Below are positions 25,834 to 35,465 of a stretch of 64,000 nucleotides of DNA, piece by piece. The DNA lies in NCBI GenBank assembly GCA_947448025.1, contig CANFLV010000013.1, positions 49,682 through 113,681 of the forward strand, read 5' to 3'. Within the stretch, counting starts at the first letter, position 1, and the number at the start of each line of letters is the position of its first letter. This DNA comes from Oxalobacteraceae bacterium (lineage in GTDB: Bacteria; Pseudomonadota; Gammaproteobacteria; Burkholderiales; Burkholderiaceae_D). The position numbers were made by a program, and so were the translations under genes. The notes under the pieces are model-generated. The model did no database searches. It worked only from the letters and a program-made list of their open reading frames with translations, and was not told the origin of the DNA.

Positions 25834-26733
25834 TCAATCGTGAAGATGTTCCCGGACAAACTGGCGAAACACGGCCATGACAGGCGCCTCGGTGCGGCCG
25901 GCAAGGGTGACATAGGCAAAGCGGGCAGAAGCCTGCAACTTGGGCTTGAGTGACAGCTCCACCAATGACCCGGCATTCAGGCCGGACCGGGCTGCGGCCA
26001 TGATCCCAACAAAAATGGCGTCGGTTTGCATTACCGTTTCGATCAGGCTGTTGATATTGTCACAGCGCAGGGAGACCAATTCGGACGGATTGGCCTGCAA
26101 TCCATACATGTCGACCATGATCCTGGCCACTTCGTCAGACAAAGGAGTGGATGCCACCGGATAGCGCAAGATATCCGCCAGCGAGAGCGACTTCTTCTTT
26201 GCCAGAGGATGGCCGGCACGGGCAACGAAGCCGGCTCTCAACTCCACCAGGGATTCGATATTCAGATCTGCAGCTGGAATCACGCGCCGCATGTCTACGA
26301 CCATGGCGTCGAGCTGGCGGTTACGCAAACGCTGCACTTGCAGCTCCACAGGTCCTTGGGTCACTGACACGCGCAGCCCCGGATGCTGCGTGGCGCCGGC
26401 AAACATCAGCGGCGTCATCAGCAATGCCGCAGGACCGGACCCTAAGCCAACACTGATTGCTCCCACGCCACCCTGCTGCAGCAGTTTTGCGCTATGCCGC
26501 AGCTCCGCCACGTCGCGCACGATATGCCGCGCTCTCGCCACGACGTCCAGACCCAAAGGCGTCAGTTCATTACGTTTGCCGATGCGGTCCAACACCTTGC
26601 CGTCGAGCTCTTCTTCCAGACTCTGGATGCTGCGGCTGAGCGCGGATTGGGTGATGAACAATTTTTCCGCCGCACGACTGAACGACCCTGTATCCGCCAG
26701 CGCCAGCAGGTGCTCCAAGTGCTTGATATTCAT
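25834..26733 (-). CDS. LysR family regulator of the adjacent catabolic cluster
   Basis: A 299-residue LysR regulator: helix-turn-helix MNIKHLEHLLALADTGSFSRAAEKLFITQSALSRSIQSLEEEL, effector domain GVGAISVGLGSGPAALLMTP. It is transcribed away from the transporter/amidohydrolase/dehydrogenase operon, with 156 bp between the starts, the usual arrangement for a pathway-specific LysR activator. The effector is probably a substrate or intermediate of that pathway. Confidence 0.88.
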   Translation of the reverse strand: MNIKHLEHLLALADTGSFSRAAEKLFITQSALSRSIQSLEEELDGKVLDRIGKRNELTPLGLDVVARARHIVRDVAELRHSAKLLQQGGVGAISVGLGSGPAALLMTPLMFAGATQHPGLRVSVTQGPVELQVQRLRNRQLDAMVVDMRRVIPAADLNIESLVELRAGFVARAGHPLAKKKSLSLADILRYPVASTPLSDEVARIMVDMYGLQANPSELVSLRCDNINSLIETVMQTDAIFVGIMAAARSGLNAGSLVELSLKPKLQASARFAYVTLAGRTEAPVMAVFRQFVREHLHD

Positions 26734-26889
26734 GTTGAATACTATGAGTAAATTGAATGATAACTACAAGAATAATACATTGGACACATTAAACCCCAGA
26801 TCTTACGATACAACACACCTTAACCAACCGATGGAGACCGCCATGTCCATAGCTGCGAAATACGCCATACCGCTTTGCCAGGAGGCACC

Positions 26890-28206
26890 ATGAGCACCCC
26901 AGCTAACCCGACCATCGACATGCGCGCTGCAGTCCGCAGTTCTGCCTCTCGCGGCACGACCATCTCGCCCAAGGTTGTCGCTGCCACGATCATCGGTAAC
27001 GCGCTGGAGTTTTATGACTTCGTCACTTATGCTTTTTTTGCGGTCTATATTGGCAAGACATTTTTCCCGGCATCCACGCCGCTGGGCAGCCTGCTTTTGT
27101 CGGTGGCCGTCTTTGGCGTAGGCTTCGTGTCGCGTCCGCTTGGCGGCATCCTGATTGGCGCCTATGCCGACCGGGCTGGCCGCAAGCCGGCCATGTTGCT
27201 GACCATCGGCTTGATCACCGTCGGCACGCTCGGTTTGGCGATCACGCCTTCGTATGAAAGCATTGGCCTGGCAGCGCCGATCATCGTGGTGCTGTGCCGC
27301 CTGGTTCAGGGCCTGGCGCTGGGCGGTGAAGTGGGTCCCTCGAGCGCTTTCCTGATCGAGAGTGCGCCAGCGAACCGGCGTGGCCTGTATGGCAGCTGCC
27401 AACTGGCGAGCCAAGGCGCGGCTGGCTTTGTTGCCGGGGCATTTGGCATGGCTTTAACCAGCAGCTTGTCGCCTGCCGAATTGCAGGCCTGGGGTTGGCG
27501 CGTGCCGTTTGCAGTGGGCCTGTTGCTGATTCCATTGGCCTTTTACCTGCGCCGGGCAATGCCGGAAACCCTGGAGCATGGAGCTGAATCCGCGCCCCGT
27601 GCCGAGCCCGTTTCTGTACGCTCGCATCGGGGTTTGATCGTGCTGGCGATCCTGGCAATTCTTGGCGGTACAGTGTCGACCTACGTCGGCAACTACATGA
27701 CGACCTATGCAATTACAACCCTGAAATTTGCCCCGACGATGGCGATGGCGGCGACTGTCGTCGGCGGCTTGACGACGGTGGTGTTTGCCTTGCTGGGTGG
27801 CTGGCTGAGTGACCGCTATGGCCGCAAGCCAGTGATGCTGATACCACGTTTGCTGGCGGCTTTGCTGTCGTATCCGGCGTTCATGCTGCTGGTAGAACTG
27901 AAGACGCCTGCGGCCCTGTTTGGTGTGACGATCCTGCTGGGTGCGCTGACCGCCATCAGCGGTGCGGCGTCGCTGGTGGCTATTCCTGAACTGTTTCCGC
28001 GGCGCATACGTGCCAGCGGCATGTCGATTGCGTATGCGATTGGTGTCGCCTTGTTTGGCGGCAGCACGCAGTTTGTCGTCACCTGGCTCATAGGCGCTAC
28101 CGGCAATCCGGCGTCTCCTGCCCTGTACGTCACGCTCACCAGTGTGATTGCGATCGTCGGCATGGCGCTGCTGCCCGAAACCCACAAGCGCGCACTGAAG
28201 GATTAA
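26890..28206 (+). CDS. MFS transporter, metabolite:H+ symporter (MHS) family
   Basis: A 438-residue carrier with about 12 membrane segments. Motifs include GNALEFYDFVTYAFFAVYIGKTFFP, RPLGGILIGAYADRAGRKPAM (the MFS loop 2-3 signature), and FYLRRAMPET at the end of the sixth helix region. MHS members import organic acids, betaines or aromatic acids with protons. Start at 26890 is supported by AGGAGG 6 bp upstream. It is the first gene of a three-gene operon, four bp before the amidohydrolase. Confidence 0.9.
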   Translation: MSTPANPTIDMRAAVRSSASRGTTISPKVVAATIIGNALEFYDFVTYAFFAVYIGKTFFPASTPLGSLLLSVAVFGVGFVSRPLGGILIGAYADRAGRKPAMLLTIGLITVGTLGLAITPSYESIGLAAPIIVVLCRLVQGLALGGEVGPSSAFLIESAPANRRGLYGSCQLASQGAAGFVAGAFGMALTSSLSPAELQAWGWRVPFAVGLLLIPLAFYLRRAMPETLEHGAESAPRAEPVSVRSHRGLIVLAILAILGGTVSTYVGNYMTTYAITTLKFAPTMAMAATVVGGLTTVVFALLGGWLSDRYGRKPVMLIPRLLAALLSYPAFMLLVELKTPAALFGVTILLGALTAISGAASLVAIPELFPRRIRASGMSIAYAIGVALFGGSTQFVVTWLIGATGNPASPALYVTLTSVIAIVGMALLPETHKRALKD

Positions 28207-28210
28207 GCAT

Positions 28211-29398
28211 ATGTCAACCGCATTGATCGAGCAGGCAACTGATGTCAGCGAATTCGTACAATTGCGCCGCGACCTCCATCAGCACCCTGAGCTGGCTTAC
28301 CAGGAATTCCGTACTAGTGAACTGGTGGCGCAAGCCTTGCAAGCCTGGGGTTATCAAGTCACGCGCGGTCTGGGTGGCACCGGTGTGGTCGGCCAGCTGC
28401 GCCGTGGCACAGGGCCGAAAAAACTGGGGCTACGTGCGGATATGGATGCGCTGCCGATTACCGAGCAGACTGGCCTGCCGCACGCCAGCCGCCACGCTGG
28501 CGTAATGCACGCCTGCGGCCACGATGGCCATACCGCCATGTTGCTTGCGGCAGCCAGACAACTCGCCGAATCGGACACGTTCGATGGCACCTTGAATTTG
28601 ATTTTTCAGCCCGCCGAAGAAGGTCATGGCGGCGCCAAAAAAATGATGGAAGACGGCCTGTTTGAGCGTCATCCTTGCGACGCGATTTTTGCCATGCACA
28701 ATATGCCGGGCTTCCCTGTCGGCCATTTGCTGTTTCGTCATGGCGCCACCATGGCCTCCAGTGAAAACATCACGATTACCCTGCATGGCGTCGGCGGTCA
28801 TGGTGCCATGCCGAACCTGGCTATCGATCCCGTGGTGGCGGGTGCGGCCATAGTCATGGGCTTGCAAACCATCGTGTCGCGCAACGTCGCCCCGCTGCAG
28901 ATGGCGGTGATCACCGTGGGTAGTTTCCAGGCCGGCAAGGCCAACAATGTGATTCCACAAACCGCGACCCTGGAGCTGAGCGTGCGCTCGCTGGACCGCG
29001 ATGTGCGACGCCTGCTCAACTCGCGCATCGAGGCACTGGTGCAGGCTCAGGCAGAAAGTTTTGGCGTACGTGCCGAGATCAACTTTCGCGGCGGCTATCC
29101 GGTGCTGGTCAATACCGCGGCGGAAACCGACTTTGCGACCGAGGTCGGACTGGCGCTGCTCGGTCCCGATCGCGTTGATGCCAATACGGCGCCCTTGACC
29201 GGTAGCGAAGATTTTGCCTTCATGCTCGAAGAGGTGCCGGGCAGTTATCTCTTCATCGGCAATGGCGACGAACACAGTGGTGGACATGGCGCCTGCATGG
29301 TGCATAACCCGAGTTACGACTTTGACGACAGCAATATCGCAGTCGGGTCAGCCTATTGGGTGTTACTGACGCAGCGCTATCTGGCGCAAGCAACATAA
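28211..29398 (+). CDS. M20 family amidohydrolase (hippurate/N-acyl-amino acid hydrolase type)
   Basis: A 395-residue dinuclear metal hydrolase. Motifs: RRDLHQHPELAYQEFRTSELV, MHACGHDGHTAMLLAAARQL (metal ligands), FQPAEEGHGGAKKMMEDG (catalytic Glu and metal ligands), and GSEDFAFMLEEVPGSYLFIGNGDE. The family removes acyl groups from amino acids (hippurate, IAA-amino acids, N-acetyl-amino acids). Placed between a transporter and a D-amino acid dehydrogenase, it probably releases an amino acid from an imported N-acyl compound. Confidence 0.9.
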   Translation: MSTALIEQATDVSEFVQLRRDLHQHPELAYQEFRTSELVAQALQAWGYQVTRGLGGTGVVGQLRRGTGPKKLGLRADMDALPITEQTGLPHASRHAGVMHACGHDGHTAMLLAAARQLAESDTFDGTLNLIFQPAEEGHGGAKKMMEDGLFERHPCDAIFAMHNMPGFPVGHLLFRHGATMASSENITITLHGVGGHGAMPNLAIDPVVAGAAIVMGLQTIVSRNVAPLQMAVITVGSFQAGKANNVIPQTATLELSVRSLDRDVRRLLNSRIEALVQAQAESFGVRAEINFRGGYPVLVNTAAETDFATEVGLALLGPDRVDANTAPLTGSEDFAFMLEEVPGSYLFIGNGDEHSGGHGACMVHNPSYDFDDSNIAVGSAYWVLLTQRYLAQAT

Positions 29399-29418
29399 TT
29401 TTTTAGAGATCCGACATC

Positions 29419-30675
29419 ATGAAATCAATCGCAGTCATCGGCGGCGGCATTACCGGCGTCACTACCGCTTACGCCCTGGCCAAGCGCGGCTTTACCGTCA
29501 CCCTGTTTGAGAAACATCGCTATGCCGCGATGGAAACTTCGTTTGCCAATGGCGGGCAGCTGTCCGCCTCGAACGCAGAAGTCTGGACACACTGGTCCAC
29601 CATTCTCAAAGGCATCAAGTGGATGCTCAAGAGCGATGCGCCGCTGCTGGTCAATCCCGCGCCGAGCTGGCACAAGCTATCGTGGTTTGCGGAATTCATT
29701 GGCAATATCCCGAACTATCGACGCCACACCATCGAAACGACCCGCCTGGCCGTTGCCGCCCGTGCGCATCTGTTTGCCTGGGCGCAGGCCGAGGGTGTGG
29801 ATTTTGATTTGAAGAAGGAAGGCATTCTGCATATCTACCGCGACAAGAAGGGTTTTGATCAGGCCGGCGAAGTATCCAAGCTTTTGGCGGAAGGCGGCTT
29901 GCCGCGCCGGGCCGTTACGCCCGCAGAAATGAAAGCCATTGAACCGACCCTGGCCGGCAGTTATTACGGCGGCTACTTTACCGAGAGCGACTCCACTGGC
30001 GACATTCACAAATTCACCAGCGGCATGGCTGCCGCAATTGCGCGCCTGGGCGTGCATTGCCTGTATGGCCAGGACGTCATCACCCTCGGCAGCGATGGCA
30101 AGCAGGCCAGCGTTACGGTGCAGGACGGCCCGGCGACGACGACTCACCGCTTTGACGGCCTGGTCGTATGTGCCGGCGTGGAGAGCCGCCGCTTTGCTGC
30201 GCAATTGGGCGACCGCGTCAATATTTACCCGGTCAAGGGTTATTCCATCACCGTGAATTTGCCAGACGCACAAAGTCAGGCGGCCGCGCCAACGGTCAGC
30301 TTACTGGACGATGAAACCAAACTGGTGACCAGCCGCCTGGGCCTGGACCGTTTCCGCGTCGCCGGCACGGCCGAATTCAACGGCTATAACAAGGACATTC
30401 GCGCCGACCGCATACGCCCGCTGATTGAGTGGGTGCACCAGTGCTTCCCGGGGGTGAATACGCGTCAGGTGATCCCGTGGGCCGGCTTGCGTCCGATGAT
30501 GCCCAATATGATGCCGCGCGTGGGCAAGGGATCCGCCGCTAATGTGTTTTACAACACCGGCCATGGTCACTTGGGCTGGACGCTGTCAGCGGTGACGGCG
30601 GACATGGTGGCGCAGGTCGTTGCCAGTGCAAATGCGTCGAGTATCCAAGCTTGCCTTAGCCCTTTACGGTCGTGA
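29419..30675 (+). CDS. dadA: D-amino acid dehydrogenase
   Basis: A 418-residue FAD enzyme oxidising D-amino acids to 2-oxo acids and passing electrons to the quinone pool at the membrane. It opens KSIAVIGGGITGVTTAYALAKRGFTVTLFEKH and has ETSFANGGQLSASNAEVW, the DadA signature; the end has PWAGLRPMMPNMMPRVG and NTGHGHLGWTLSAV. It is last in the operon, 20 bp after the amidohydrolase. Other amine or proline-type substrates cannot be excluded. Confidence 0.88.
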   Translation: MKSIAVIGGGITGVTTAYALAKRGFTVTLFEKHRYAAMETSFANGGQLSASNAEVWTHWSTILKGIKWMLKSDAPLLVNPAPSWHKLSWFAEFIGNIPNYRRHTIETTRLAVAARAHLFAWAQAEGVDFDLKKEGILHIYRDKKGFDQAGEVSKLLAEGGLPRRAVTPAEMKAIEPTLAGSYYGGYFTESDSTGDIHKFTSGMAAAIARLGVHCLYGQDVITLGSDGKQASVTVQDGPATTTHRFDGLVVCAGVESRRFAAQLGDRVNIYPVKGYSITVNLPDAQSQAAAPTVSLLDDETKLVTSRLGLDRFRVAGTAEFNGYNKDIRADRIRPLIEWVHQCFPGVNTRQVIPWAGLRPMMPNMMPRVGKGSAANVFYNTGHGHLGWTLSAVTADMVAQVVASANASSIQACLSPLRS

Positions 30676-30732
30676 AATGTGAGCTGTGCAAACAACGGTT
30701 AGTGGCGCCTCCTCGGCGCGCCACAGCCAAAA

Positions 30733-30770
30733 ACAAAGCCGACCTATTGCGAACAATAAGTCGGCTTTGT
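30733..30770. terminator. Terminator hairpin between dadA and the RND operon
   Basis: A 17-bp stem with one mismatch (arms 30733-30749 and 30754-30770, 4-nt loop CGAA) lies between convergent genes. On the minus strand it is followed by a T-rich run, so it mainly serves the RND operon; it may also stop dadA transcripts. Confidence 0.8.
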
Positions 30771-30796
30771 GCCTTATGAATTTCAAGAACTAAGAC

Positions 30797-33700
30797 TTAG
30801 CGCATTCCTGTGCGCGGAGTTCGCCGACCTGCAATGAACCCGAAACCCTTCATGACCATGCGGAACACAAACCGCAGCATCAGCAGAGTCAGCATCGCTT
30901 CGATCAAGGTCAGCACAAATGCAAACAAGACATTCATGCGACCAGCGCGCGCACTGAATTTGGCAAACATGCGGTCCCGCGCAATCTCGATGCTGTCATA
31001 GAAGGTCGGCACCACCAGCAAGGTCAGCAGAGTTGAGGTGATCGTGCCGCCGATGATCGCAATGGCCAGCGGCCGGTAGAACTCGCCGCCTTCACCGAGG
31101 CCGATCGCGACCGGCAGCATGCCGGCGATCAGGGCGAAGGTCGTCATCAGAATAGGGCGCAGGCGCTTGCGGCCGGCGTACATCAATGCGTCTTCACGGT
31201 CATAGCCCTCCGCTTCGCGCTTGCGTGCCGCATCAAGCAGCAAGATCGCATTTTTCGCGACCAGTCCCATCAGCATGATGATGCCGATGAAGCTCATCAG
31301 GTTCAGCGTGCCCTTCGTCAGCAGCAGCGCGACCACGACGCCGATCAGGGACAGCGGTAAGGACAGCATCACCGCCAATGGCGCCGTGAATGAGCCAAAC
31401 TGCATCACGAGAATCAAGTACATCAGGCCGATACCCATGACCAGCGCAATCAGCATTTCCGTGAACAGTTCTTTCTGGTCGCGTGCGGTGCCGCCCAGTT
31501 CAATGCCGTAACCGGGCGGGAAGTCGATCGACTGGGCGATCTTCATTGCGTCCGCAGTCACTTCACCGGGTGAGCGGTCTTGCGCATTGGCGGTCACGGA
31601 AATCATGCGTTTGCCATCCTGATGCTCGATCTTTGCCGGACCCTTGCCCATCGTGATGGTCGCGATCTGGTCCAGCGGCACCATGACGTTACTGCCGCTG
31701 ACGGCGATCGGCAAACGTTCGATGTTTTCGGCGTTGACGCGGTCGTCCGGATGCAGGCGTACGGCGACATCGCGTGATTCGCCGGTCGGGTCGACCCAGT
31801 CGCCGACTTCAACACCAGCGAAAGCGACGCGCAAGGCTTGTGCCGCATCGCCCACGCCGATGCCAAGCGAATTGGCGAGACCACGATTGAGATCAATCTT
31901 CAATTCATCTTTCGGCTCCTGCTCGGACAGGCCGACATCGACCGCGCCCGGAACTTTTTTGAGCTTGTCCATGAAGTCATTCGTGATCGTCAGCAGACGA
32001 CGGGCGTCCGGACCCGAGAACTGGATCTGTACGGGCTTGCGCGCGCCATTGTTCAAATCATCCAGCACTACGTATTCCGCGCCAACGATACGCGCCATGA
32101 GGGTGCGCAATTCGGTCGCGATTTCAGTCGCTGAACGTTTGCGGTCGGTGCTCTTGCCGATGTCGACATAGACGCGTCCACCGGTCGGATTGACGTAGCT
32201 GTTGGTCGCGTCAGTTTCCTTGATGGTGCGCGCCAGTTCGGCGGCTTTTTCCACTTTCAGGCGCGCATATTCGAGACTGCCGGATGAGGGGGTCCGCACA
32301 TCAATGGCGAGCGTGCCGCTATCGGCTGACGGCAGGAAACTTGAGCCGCCGTATTTCACATGCAAGCCTATGGCAAACACAAAGGTCAGCGCCGCGAGCG
32401 CCGCCATCTTGATGCGATGATGCAGGGCCCAGGCGATCACATTGCCGTAACGATTGGCCTGATGATCGAACCAGTGATTGAAGCGTTCAAGCTTCAGCGA
32501 AATCCCGGTCTTCGGCTGCAGGTGGTGGCCGACCGGATCGCCCCAGTAGGCCGACAGCATCGGATCGAGCGTGAAGGAAATGAACAGGCTGACCATGACC
32601 GAACTGGCGACCGTCAACGCAAACGGGCGGAACCATTCACCGGCCATACCCGGCATAAACGCGACCGGAATGAAGACGGCAATGATCGAGAATGTCGTGG
32701 CCGCGACCGCGAGGCCAATTTCCTGGGTCCCTTCAGAAGCCGCCGAGCGCCGGTCCTTGCCCATCTCCATGTGGCGCACGATGTTCTCGCGCACCACGAT
32801 CGCATCATCGATCAACACGCCTATGGCCAGTGACAGGCCGAGCAGGGTCATGAAGTTCAGCGTGAAACCCGACAGCCAGATCGCAATGAAGGCCGCGATC
32901 ACGGAAGTTGGCAGGCTCAATGCCGTAATCAAGGTCGAGCGCCATGAATTCAGGAAGACATACACCACAAAGATCGTCAGGCCAGCGCCGATGATGAGCG
33001 AATCAATGACGTTCCTGAGGCTGTTCTGCGCATTCTTGCCGCCGTCTTGCGTGACTTCGAGCTTGGTGCCTTCGGGGAGGGTCTTGCTGATTTCCTTGAC
33101 GAGATCGCGAATCATGTTCGCCGTCGACACCGTGCTGGCGTCGCGTGAGCGGGTCACGGAAATACCGACGTTCGGATTACCGTTGCGGACACTAAAGCCA
33201 GCCAATTCGCCGAAACCATCCTCGACCGTGGCGACCTGCGCCAGGCGCACGACTTCATTGCCGCGACGTTTGATGACGATGTCATTGAACTCCGCCGGCG
33301 ACTCGATGCGGCCGACCAGACGGATGCTTTGTTCATCGAGCGTGCCGCGGATCTTGCCGACTGGCGCCGTGGTGTTTTGATTACGCAGTGCCGCCACGAC
33401 TTCGGTGACGGAGACGTTGTATTCGCGCAGCCGTTCGGCGCGCAAAAGCACGCTCAGCTCGCGCTTCAATGCACCATTGACGGTGACGCTGGCAACGCCT
33501 TCGATGCCACGGAATTTATCGGCCAGCTGGTCTTCGGCCATACGCGATATTTCGGCGTGAGTGAGCTTGTACGACGACAGTGCCATTTGCATGATCGGCT
33601 GCGACGAGGGATCGACGCGGATCAGTACCGGCTCGCGCATTTCTGTCGGTAGCTTGTAGCGCACCGACGCGATGGCATTGCGCACTTCGTCAGAAGCTTC

Positions 33701-34006
33701 GATCATGTTCTTGCTGAATTTGAAGATGATCACGAACTGCGCATTGCCTTCGCTGGCGGTGGCGCGATTCTGGTCGACGCCGGAAATGCTCTGCAGGGAT
33801 TTTTCAATGCGGCTGATGATCTCGCGCTCAACCGTATCGGGTGAGGCGCCCGGATACGGAATATTCACGACCAGCACCGGCGGTTCAACGTCGGGGTTCT
33901 GGTTCACCTTCAATTTTTTAAGTGCCAGTAAACCCAGGCACATGAGGGAAATGATGATCACGACCATGGCGATCGGTCGCTTGATACTGAAGTCGGATAA
34001 GAACAT
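30797..34006 (-). CDS. RND efflux pump permease (AcrB/MexF-like)
   Basis: A 1069-residue inner-membrane pump. It opens MFLSDFSIKRPIAMVVIIISL and carries YPGASPDTVEREIISRIEKSLQ, the proton-relay motif LAIGVLIDDAIVVRENIVRHME in the fourth helix, and the second-half repeat GLVAKNAILLLDAARKRE. It uses the proton gradient to move drugs or lipophilic compounds through a tripartite complex. The adaptor gene is immediately upstream (3 bp). No outer-membrane channel gene accompanies it, so it probably borrows a TolC-like protein. Substrates cannot be predicted. Confidence 0.93.
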   Translation of the reverse strand: MFLSDFSIKRPIAMVVIIISLMCLGLLALKKLKVNQNPDVEPPVLVVNIPYPGASPDTVEREIISRIEKSLQSISGVDQNRATASEGNAQFVIIFKFSKNMIEASDEVRNAIASVRYKLPTEMREPVLIRVDPSSQPIMQMALSSYKLTHAEISRMAEDQLADKFRGIEGVASVTVNGALKRELSVLLRAERLREYNVSVTEVVAALRNQNTTAPVGKIRGTLDEQSIRLVGRIESPAEFNDIVIKRRGNEVVRLAQVATVEDGFGELAGFSVRNGNPNVGISVTRSRDASTVSTANMIRDLVKEISKTLPEGTKLEVTQDGGKNAQNSLRNVIDSLIIGAGLTIFVVYVFLNSWRSTLITALSLPTSVIAAFIAIWLSGFTLNFMTLLGLSLAIGVLIDDAIVVRENIVRHMEMGKDRRSAASEGTQEIGLAVAATTFSIIAVFIPVAFMPGMAGEWFRPFALTVASSVMVSLFISFTLDPMLSAYWGDPVGHHLQPKTGISLKLERFNHWFDHQANRYGNVIAWALHHRIKMAALAALTFVFAIGLHVKYGGSSFLPSADSGTLAIDVRTPSSGSLEYARLKVEKAAELARTIKETDATNSYVNPTGGRVYVDIGKSTDRKRSATEIATELRTLMARIVGAEYVVLDDLNNGARKPVQIQFSGPDARRLLTITNDFMDKLKKVPGAVDVGLSEQEPKDELKIDLNRGLANSLGIGVGDAAQALRVAFAGVEVGDWVDPTGESRDVAVRLHPDDRVNAENIERLPIAVSGSNVMVPLDQIATITMGKGPAKIEHQDGKRMISVTANAQDRSPGEVTADAMKIAQSIDFPPGYGIELGGTARDQKELFTEMLIALVMGIGLMYLILVMQFGSFTAPLAVMLSLPLSLIGVVVALLLTKGTLNLMSFIGIIMLMGLVAKNAILLLDAARKREAEGYDREDALMYAGRKRLRPILMTTFALIAGMLPVAIGLGEGGEFYRPLAIAIIGGTITSTLLTLLVVPTFYDSIEIARDRMFAKFSARAGRMNVLFAFVLTLIEAMLTLLMLRFVFRMVMKGFGFIAGRRTPRTGMR

Positions 34007-34009
34007 GGC

Positions 34010-35161
34010 TTATTTCCCCGCTGAACCGGCAGCAGCGTCGGCGGCGACAGCACCGACAGAAGCGACGATGTTCGCTTTTTGGCCGTCCTTCAAAGTGCTG
34101 ACCGGATTACGGATGACCTTGTCGCCGGCAACCAGGCCACGCGTGACCATGTAATCGCCACGACGCGCGTCACGTATGCCGATGCCGAGTTCGACCTTGT
34201 TGATCACGCCATTCTTGAGGCGCCAGCAATAGGTTTTGTCGCCATCGCGTACCAGCGAGGCTTGCGCGACCATCAGCGCAGGGATGCTGGAAGTCTCGAT
34301 CCGGCCTTCGGCGTACAAACCCGCTACACGCGGCTGACTGCCCTCATCAAAACTGACGAGCACAGCGACCTGTCGCGTCGTCGGATTCGCTGCGGGGTCA
34401 ACGCGTTTGACGGTACCGAGGTATTCTTTTTGATCCTGGCCATTGAGGCGGAAGCTGACTTTCTGGCCTTGTTTGACTTCGGCGATCTTGTCAGCCGAAA
34501 CCAGTCCTTCAAAGCGCATGCTGGCCGGATCGATCACTTTGACGAGTTCCTTGCCGATCGATGCGGTGTCGCCGACCGAGGCTTTGCGTTCGCTGACGAT
34601 GCCTTCAAACGGCGCGCGCACTTCGGTGCGCTGCAATTGCTGACGCGCCGTCACGGCGCGCGCCTTGGCCGCGACCAGATCGCTCTGGGCATTGTTACGG
34701 CGGGTTTCGGCATCGTCGAGCGCCTGCGCGGATGCCATGCCGGAGGTGCGCAGGGTCTTGATGCGCTGTAGCTGTTTTTCGGCTTGCTCAAATGACTGTG
34801 CGGATGCACGCGCAGCCTCTTCCGCTGACGTCATGCTATCGCGAATCGAGGTATCGTCCAGGCGCACGAGCAAATCGCCGCGCTTGACCAGATCACCATT
34901 TTCTTTCAGGACTTGCAAGACGATCGCGGAGACTTCCGCGCGTAAATCGGCGCGGCGTTCCGGCTGGATGCTGCCGGTAATCACCGGACCCGAGGCCAGC
35001 GCATTGGTCGTGATCGTGATCACGTCTTCCGTTGTAATCATCAGCGGCGCCAGGGACGACGCCGACGCGCTGGCATCCTTGCCGGCGTCTGCAGGCGACT
35101 TGCTGCAGGCGGCGAGGGAGGTCAGTATTGCAAGGACTAGCAAGGAAGGGCGCAACATCAT
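34010..35161 (-). CDS. RND efflux periplasmic adaptor lipoprotein
   Basis: A 383-residue membrane-fusion protein. The start MMLRPSLLVLAILTSLAAC is a lipoprotein signal with lipobox LAAC, so it should be anchored to the inner membrane by lipidated Cys. Then come RADLRAEVSAIVLQVLKENGDLVKRGDLL (lipoyl part), a helical hairpin (TSAEEAARASAQSFEQAEKQL), and RAPFEGIVSERKASVGDT. I chose 35161 rather than the open 35242 because GGAG lies 8 bp upstream and the lipoprotein signal begins there. Confidence 0.9.
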   Translation of the reverse strand: MMLRPSLLVLAILTSLAACSKSPADAGKDASASASSLAPLMITTEDVITITTNALASGPVITGSIQPERRADLRAEVSAIVLQVLKENGDLVKRGDLLVRLDDTSIRDSMTSAEEAARASAQSFEQAEKQLQRIKTLRTSGMASAQALDDAETRRNNAQSDLVAAKARAVTARQQLQRTEVRAPFEGIVSERKASVGDTASIGKELVKVIDPASMRFEGLVSADKIAEVKQGQKVSFRLNGQDQKEYLGTVKRVDPAANPTTRQVAVLVSFDEGSQPRVAGLYAEGRIETSSIPALMVAQASLVRDGDKTYCWRLKNGVINKVELGIGIRDARRGDYMVTRGLVAGDKVIRNPVSTLKDGQKANIVASVGAVAADAAAGSAGK

Positions 35162-35465
35162 GGTGTCTTCTCCGGAATCGGTGTCGGTCGTGCAGTAATC
35201 AAATTGCCAAAAATGGCCAGTGCAGCAGTATCCATTAGGCAAACAAGTGGGTCAATCGACGATCTGCAAACTGCAGTAAATGCGGTATGAACGGCAATAA
35301 GGACCGACTGAGCGGCGTTTCCTTGTGATTTGAAATACGCAATTTAACCAAATTCAGTCCTGCAATGGCACCTCCCAGGATAGTTGCGCAATATGCGGCA
35401 AAGAAATGAACTGCGGCATGAATTTCCAGCCAAACAGGGTGTATCCCTTTTTGGAAATATTGCCT
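35162..35465. other. Gene-free stretch between divergent RND adaptor and FtsH-like genes
   Basis: About 300 bp that should carry both promoters. I see short inverted repeats (for example around TTGCCAAAAATGGCCA at 35204-35219) but no operator or promoter I can name with confidence. Confidence 0.3.
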
